Assembly: GCA_037903475.1 (NCBI GenBank)
Contig: JBAJFG010000615.1
Span: forward strand, 1,388,501-1,452,500
Origin: Ancylostoma caninum
Taxonomy: Eukaryota > Nematoda > Chromadorea > Rhabditida > Ancylostomatidae
DNA: 64,000 nt
Reading direction: 5' to 3'
The notes below the pieces were generated by a model. The model was not told where the DNA came from. It saw only the letters and a list, made by a program, of their open reading frames with translations, and ran no database searches. Below, piece by piece: positions 57,474 to 64,000 of this stretch. Made by a program: the position numbers and the translations under genes. How positions within the stretch are numbered: position 1 is the first letter of the stretch; the number at the start of each line of letters is the position of its first letter.

Positions 57474-60394
57474 AGTAGAGGAAAGAACATAAAAAAGGCT
57501 ACGTTTGCGAGAAATACTATGTTGTATATTGCCAAGCAGATGTATTATGTTCAGATTCAGAGAGTTCAGATTAAGTTCTATAGCAGATCTACTAAGTTCA
57601 AGTTTTTATTACAACATGGAGAGCGTGATCAAAAAACTGTAGCTCGTTTTTCAAAAGGGGTGATGGTGATCACAGAAATTGAAAAAACAGACGGCGATAA
57701 GGGACACAAAACTTCAGTGAATGCATTTCGAATCTGTGACCAAAATCCTAGAATCATTGGGAGAGTGAAGACGCACATCCACAAAGGTGTTTTCACCTTA
57801 GTTTTGTTGCTGATTTGGTCCGGGCTATAAACCGTCCTAGGGCAGCACTATGAGGATTGTGCAACTGAGAATGTCGCCGTTTTCTTTCACATGATTAGTA
57901 TTGAGCAAGCCTTACCTGTTAGCGCTTGTAAGGGCTGTCATGGCAAGTGCACAGATCCGTAATGTCGCTCAGATTCCAAAAAGATCTTGGAACACTGTTT
58001 GTCTGTCCACGAGTGTGGAGAGATTAGCAAACGACCGCTGGAAAACACGGCTATGAGTGAAACTGACGGGTACCACAAGAAAGAGTGCACGCTCGCCACT
58101 CTACTCTGAAGTTTGTGGCGATACATTTGGCGAGAGAATGTGTTTGGCAATACATTTTGCGGCATAAATCCTTGCATTGCAGCATATTTTGCGGAAGGTG
58201 TCAAGATTCTGTATGGTAATGCAAAAAACGGGAGAATCCGTTGGCGGTACATTTCACGGGTTAGCGAGATAAGATAGCGAGTGGAATAACATTTTCATTT
58301 CATTCTTTGTCGGAGGCTGTCGGCATCGACGGTGCCGATCCGTATGGCTTAGCTGGTAAAGTAGCGGACTTCGAAGATTGGTATCATGACAGGATTCCTG
58401 ATGACATCAATTTTTTTCGGTTGATAACCCTGAGCCAAATCCAGTTTTGAAAAACTACTCGAAAGATCCAGAGCTCTTGGTTCCGAATAAATATGTAAGA
58501 GTTGTTCATCTGCTCATACTTCTTGTATTCTAGTAAATATTTTCTCAGAAAATGGTCAGGATATGACATCGGCTTCGCCTGTTTGAAGAAGTTCTAACTA
58601 ATGCACAGGTTCTACATAAGTCAGAAGATCGAGAGTAGTTTCAAGATTTAATTTTGTCCAAGTAATAAGGATTCTGAGTTCTTCGCGTGTTCTGAGAGAA
58701 GAATGTAATTGAAAAAACAAGAATCAGAAGACAAATTGTATGGCGAGCGTGGAAAGGTGATCATCAAGCAGACTGAGATATGGCCGTGGTTGCTGGATTG
58801 CACAAACAAAGCGCCAAACAGGGGTCGCTTTTCGAAACATCGAAGTGAATTGAATTTATAAGGAATGTCGCTTTATTTGGTGGTCCGGGAAACTCTTATC
58901 CTATGTTACATCAAATGCTCGGATAAGGATATCTGACTATAAGTACGTACATGAAACACGTTCACCAATGCATGAATGAAATGCGCATGGAACTAACGGA
59001 GGCTGATGTCCTTTCTTTTCGTTGCTTATATTGCAGTCATGGCTATTTTTGTATTTTAGTGGTGGAAATCGTTGTTTAAGCAACGGAATGCGAAGCGCAA
59101 AAAGAAGCATAAAAGACGCATAAACAAAAGATTCTCGTAAAACTGGGTATTATACTATATTATTATGCTATAACTGGGTATTTGTTGTATGGATCGATAC
59201 ATACGGTGGATAGTCTCACGTGTGCCGCAGTTTAAATCCGAAATTTTACCACTTTTTCGAGCCTTTCGAGCCTTTTATACTTTTTCTCTTCTCAATTACA
59301 CTTCCTTGCGAAGGGTTGCATTGTGACTTGTCATTATGCATAACATAAATAAATAAATAAAATTGGCACCGAACAGAACAATAGGTAAGTATTTCATTTT
59401 CAAACTCAAATAGTTGGCGAATTATGTACACTAGCCATCTCAGGCGTCTTTTCGTACTAGCTTAGCTCACGTCACTTTTGTGTGAGATCCTCTATCCCTA
59501 CTGGTAATTTCGTAACCATCAATGGTCCCGTACCTTCCTAATTTCTAGTTTCAACGCGCCCTTCAAAAGACTGTCTTTTTTCATATGAGAGAGACATCCG
59601 TGTTTTCACTTTGTTTTGGCACTGGTAGTCCTCCTCATAATTGGGCAATGTCAATTGGTTCGAGGCGAAGACGGTAGTATAGGTTCAAGCCAAGTTTCCA
59701 GGCAAATTCATACGTATTTTGTGGTATCCTGCACGTTTCATATAAACCTGCATCGTATAGAGAACAATGCAACTTCCTGACCTATATGTATCCTACTACA
59801 TTCTAGTATTCTCCAGCTGTATTCCCACTGCTTATCTACTACTTCTAGCTGTTACTTTTCAGGTGCCAGCCACCGACAGTGAGGAACCGAAGGAGGAGAG
59901 AAGACAGGATAGGAATTAAAGGTTAGTTCTTCATTCACATTTTCAAGTGTATATGGCGTTCACGTACTGCTGATGAGTTCCCGGGAAGGCCATACTCATA
60001 GGTTAGTTTCCGAACAGTGATAGCAATGAAAAGGAAACAAGTCTCTACTCTATTATTTTTGCTTTTATTATTCTGCGCTCTGTCCTCTTTGCTTCAGACC
60101 CAACTTATCCTCATCATCACAGTTCCCACTGCAAACGCAATCAAAATGTGTTTGGTTAAGATGCCAGATCTCATAATACCAGAGTTATGGTCACTTCCAG
60201 TTTTCCGATAGCGCTGAAAGCGAGTATATGAATTTTCTAGAGAAATTCTTCTAGTACAACTATTTCCTTTTTCTATTTGTCCTATACGTGTGCTTCTTCT
60301 AATAATTCCCAAGTGGAAGTCCACCAATGTCTTCTCCCAATTAACATATGAGAAAAGAAAGGAAACATTATTGTGAAGAGCGAATCTGACTGAC
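57474..60394. other. Region upstream of serpin G, no gene
   Basis: Contains the conserved upstream segment (57866-58060), the A-box-like TGGCTTAGCTGG near 58343 and the repeat block 58432-59470. The rest (59470-60394) is collinear with 45040-45957. It lacks the 2.4 kb present in unit 1. Confidence 0.55.
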
Positions 60395-61320
60395 CTCTAT
60401 GATAGCTTTGTGGGCTGCATCTGAAACCTTCAATGGTGGAGCTTTTGAGATCCCCGTCAGATCAGCCTTGTCGCTAGACATCTCTGTGACACCCACTGCA
60501 ATGAGCGCTTCCCTTAGCTCGATGTCAGTTCCAATGTTCATCTGAAAATATAGATCTGAAAATAAGAGTGTTTTTCTCCACAGTTAAATATCATATGCTT
60601 TTGAAGGACTCTCTAAATTTGGTCACCATCACATAGGTCTTCCTTAGCTTAGAAAGCACCTTTTGAATCCCTGCTCTATCCAGTTTCCGCTAGAGTGTAA
60701 AAGGGGCCAAACCTTCGGTTGGAAAATGAGTGAAAAATGATGTCTTCGCATCGCAGCGAGGTTTAATTGCCCAAGGATGAGATATTGACTTTTTTCCTAA
60801 TCTGTTATTCTCTGCTGACTATCCCGGATCTTACACATCAACACGATAGAGTGGTAAGTTCATTCCTCTGTTTTACTCCGTTTTTTTTTACTTTAGAGCT
60901 TTCCATGACATACTTATGAGTACTTGGGGAAAACCTATGCATTCTCTCGCTTACATATAAGGGTAGAGAAAAACGAAACAGAAGTTGGGCTGTGTTTTTT
61001 TCCCTTTTTTCTTCTTGAATAATAACTTGTATTTTGCTGGTTACCTTTGATATTCATTGCAAAGGAGGCGTCTCTGTAGCGAAGCGACAGCACTTGGGTA
61101 TCTGGGTCTTCGGCATAGTAGCGGTCTTCACAGTATTCGTTGAGAAGCTCTATCCGTAATTTTTGAGTCATTATTTCGGGAGCCCGACATGGACATGTGT
61201 TAGGTGTGAAAATGTTATACGCATGCTCAGATGAAGTCGAATGCGTGGCGCACCCCACCAACGGCTTTGAGTATGTCTTTGGCAAGGTTTGAGTAGAAAT
61301 CAACGATTGTGTCTTGGTGT
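60395..61320 (-). pseudogene. P2, heavily decayed serpin fragment
   Basis: Counterpart of P1. Exon 6 (61153-61045) lost its acceptor AG (GG at 61154-61155) and ends early after SFAMNIK, without the LPKK motif. Exon 7 (60712-60627) is 86 instead of 85 nt and reads into TAG. Exon 8 (60555-60395) has a TGA just after its usual start, although a second acceptor at 60543 would restore a frame beginning MNIGTDIEL. About 90 bases before exon 6 (near 61243-61320) lies a piece of exon 2 (YSNLAKDILKA), so exons 3-5 were deleted. Confidence 0.8.
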
Positions 61321-62826
61321 TCGTTCAACAACCAGAATTGCCTTATCTTGGCAGTGGTAATCTATGCATCTAACATGGAATATCCTTCCTGAAACAGGTG
61401 GAAGATAGCCATGAACATCTGCTGAATGATGCGACCAAAAATCCGCAGCAAACCGTCAAAGTCATTGGAAGTTGGCCAAATTAAAATTTGAGCAGATCAC
61501 TTGGAAGATCTAAACCAAGAGTTGTCTCTCTTTTCGATCTTCTTGTGTTGTAACAAAAAATTTCAATGCAAAGCTCAATTTTTCTCAGAGTAAGCCATTG
61601 GAAATATCTGTTTGAGAAAAGTCTTAATTAGCACATAATTTTTATATAGATGCCTGTAAATAAGAGCTTGGATGCTCGCGATTGGTCGCCTCAAAGCTCA
61701 ATTTTGTCACATCTGAAAATTCTTACGGCTTTCGGTGGATTTTGAGACAAAAATGAGGAGCGTATCAGAATGACGAACGGTGAGCGGTGGTCATCAAAAT
61801 GAGGTTTGAACGTACGTATAGTGTGTTTCACCGAGAAGGATAGCTGTGAAGATATTAAAGAAAGAGAGAATGCTAGAAATAGCGCCTTATTCGGAGAGGC
61901 AGGCGAAAAATGCGGATCATAGGCACAAATACTCGACTATCATCGTTTTTGAAACGGACTATAGCTGCTGAATCTTACAAAATATACGCCAAGCATCGAA
62001 TACTCGAATAGCAGCATCAGCCTGCTGTTAGTGGTGAATATCTGAGTGAAGAAGATATGTATAAGTGCATAAAAGGAACGTGCTCGGACACAACACAGAA
62101 TAATGTTCATCCTTTCGTTGTTTGTATAGCGACAAAGGCTGTTTTTGCATCAATTGGTAGGATTGGTTTATGTAACAGAATGCAGAACATGTGTAGACGT
62201 ATGAACAAGAGATTCTGCTAATAACTTGCATTAGCACAGCAATAATTAAATATACAATAGCGAACAGCAAACATGGGGGGTTAGCGAATCACGTGCATAG
62301 TTTCAAAGGCTGTCGATTAAAAATACATCTGGAAAACCCGCTTGAAATTTGGGTCAGAACTTGTTCGCAGTACTGCCACTTTACGAGTTCAAAGGCTTAG
62401 CTCTACTCGGTGCTCTGAACTATAGGCAGTGACGATGAAGGATAGTGGCGGAGAGAGGCTCTCCCACCCATAGTGAGCCTGAGGCTCCTGTGAATTATAG
62501 GATGTAAAAGTAATATCTAGATAGGGAGCGCAAACCCTTCGAGTTCCTCAAATTTGTTGGCATTTTAATCACATAGTGAAATATTTAATTACAGTGCTCT
62601 CGAATAACTTGAACAGTAAACCAAGGTTTTCACAGTATTTTATTCCGGCTAATGTTTCGACGTGGTCGCCTTCGTCAGAGCCCAAAAATCCAAACCCAGA
62701 TGTAGTATATCTTCCCAAACGCCCAGTCAGTCCACAACTTATAATTCAACATGGGAGCAAATACGAAAAAGGCGATCAGAGGAGTAAAACCCTCAATGAT
62801 TACCTAGATAGCCGTTTAGCCAGTAG
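61321..62826. other. Repeat block and unknown DNA, no gene
   Basis: 61475-62290 is a diverged copy of the repeat block found upstream of E, F and G. Near 62630-62690 is GGCTAATGTTTCGACGTGGT followed by CGCCTTCGTCAGAGCC, which has the look of a retroelement end, but no reverse transcriptase is seen. A 149-codon open frame at 62576-63025 runs into the transposon end and is unlikely to be a gene. Confidence 0.45.
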
Positions 62827-63782
62827 CGGTATTCATGAACGTCGGCGGGAAGGTTTTAGCCTACCCGCCGGGTGGACAAACTTCGCGGGTAAAAAATTCG
62901 TATTCATGAAACCGAAAGGTATCTTCCCGGCCTACCCGGCGGGTGGACGGGAAGGTTCCCGCTTACCGGACCATCTAGGCCTCAGGAAGTTCTACCCGTC
63001 GATGGATTTCCATGACATTTTTTGATAATATCGCACTTCATTGGCGAATCATTACATAGTAATACCTTGTTAGGATTCAGAAGAGTTTTCTTTTTCTTCC
63101 CCTTAGCAAATTGATTGCCATGTACGTTTCTCCATTCTAGAGTTAGTTGTTCCTACTGTCCTAACGATAATTCTTTTTTTTGCATATATGTGTATTTGAT
63201 TGCTCACTACCCTATATACTATATTGTTCCTCCGGGTGCCTTCGTGTCCAAATTTCTAGGTTTGGTCTAGGCAGCCTTCGATATTTGCGATCACATTACG
63301 GGAAATTCTGCAACGTTATCATGGTCTCGTTCTGCAAGCTAGCAAGGCAATTCAAAAAGAAAACTAGAATATGAAGAGTGGAGTTAGCGAACGAGAAAAA
63401 AACATTAGAGCACAAGAAAAAAGCACCATATTTACGTTGTTGAGAGTGAGAAACAGAAGAAGAGCTCCTAATAGAGATTCCTCATATTATATTAGTTGGA
63501 GGCCCACATAGAGACTCGCGCCTAGGAAGGAAAAGAGGGAAAAATACGTTCTGTCGATGAATTCTTCACAGAGTATGTTCGAAAACTTCCATTTTGCACC
63601 CTACATCTCGAGAACTCGGCCGTGTTTACGAACCTAATCGATGCTTCCCGGTCTTCCCGCTGCCTGGTCGTTCATGAATACAAATTTTACCCGCACGGGT
63701 GACTAGGAAGGTTCCCGCCAGGAACTAGCGGCAGCGAGTACCCGTTACGCCCCTTCCCGTTCCCGCGCGTTCATGAATACCG
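62827..63782. mobile_element. TIR element with CGGTATTCATGAACG ends
   Basis: Starts CGGTATTCATGAACG and ends with the exact complement CGTTCATGAATACCG. Inner parts (GGCGGGAAGGTT, TACCCGCCGGG) recur inverted near 63640-63770. The middle has no recognised coding region. Confidence 0.7.
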
Positions 63783-64000
63783 ATGTAAGGCTACCGCCGC
63801 TTTGAACAGATGTGCCGCCGAGATTCAAAGAAGGACGTTGAGAAGTTCACACTCCTATTTAAACACAGTTTTGGACATTGATTTGAAACTTTTTCATTGT
63901 GGGAAAATCAACCTCTTTCTCAGAAAAGTTTACCAAGGTACGTATAGTACACTCGATGAACTTACAGTTATTCCTATCGCTTCAGTACCTGATAATTTAG
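63783..64000. other. Window end, nothing recognised
   Basis: Short flank after the TIR element. No exon, repeat or RNA feature seen. Confidence 0.4.

Larger units (their letters stand above)
46906..61400. repeat. Tandem duplication unit 2 (serpin G and P2)
   Basis: Direct copy of 31402-46600, offset by 15.5 kb at the left end, about 16.9 kb in the core gene and about 14.4 kb at the right end. The offset changes with the large indels at 41592-43985 and 51590-53556. The first core exon of G and that of F encode identical 56-residue stretches. Confidence 0.85.

Noticed and set aside
62576..63025. A 149-codon protein gene
   Set aside because: The frame crosses the border of the TIR element at 62827 and shows no conserved domain.
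1..64000. CRISPR arrays, operons with ribosome binding sites, rRNA genes
   Set aside because: None seen. Introns, serpin exons and the repeat types show nuclear animal DNA.

Overview
This is eukaryotic, AT-leaning, intron-rich DNA, most likely from a clade V (strongylid or hookworm-like) nematode. The evidence is compact genes with GT..AG introns, serpins of the nematode srp type without an obvious signal peptide, TTAGGC-like motifs, and many short inverted-repeat transposons. No prokaryotic feature was seen. The organism is inferred from character, not from a database match.

The window is a serpin gene cluster. Every core gene shows the same architecture: a short leader exon carrying the ATG, then exons of 167, 106, 103, 73, 116, 122 (119 in gene A), 85 and 162 nt, then a terminal exon of about 160 nt carrying the reactive-centre loop (RCL) and the C-terminus. 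Plus-strand genes are A (773-5964), B (7912-13167) and C (14102-15953). Minus-strand genes are D (17947-19760), E (21158-27551), F (31197-40549, probably a pseudogene) and G (48051-57473). Fragments P1 (45958-46459) and P2 (60395-61320) are dead copies of the middle exons.

Three structures stand out. First, genes E, F and G each have one core followed by several RCL-encoding terminal exons (5, 4 and 2), which suggests mutually exclusive 3' exon choice giving one scaffold several protease specificities. One subfamily of these cassettes carries a (CCA)n repeat that puts 2, 4, 6, 7 or 8 consecutive prolines into the RCL. Second, C and D form the arms of a large palindrome centred near 16950. Its inner arms are nearly identical and its outer arms are clearly diverged. 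Its loop lies inside a reverse-transcriptase fragment. C and D also have a charged, glycine-rich RCL hinge that predicts a non-inhibitory serpin. Third, a block of about 15 kb holding F and P1 (about 31.4-46.6 kb) is tandemly duplicated as G and P2 (about 46.9-61.4 kb). In F a CAA-to-TAA change stops exon 6, whereas G reads through.

The rest is introns and intergenic DNA filled with non-autonomous transposons: four copies of one MITE family, mariner-like elements, a 1.2-kb terminal-inverted-repeat element with tRNA-like pieces, a foldback element with palindromic ends, and a TTTTCCG-rich repeat. Exon boundaries were placed by hand from splice signals, reading phase and agreement of exon lengths among paralogues. 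Expression, splicing choice and protease targets are inference.
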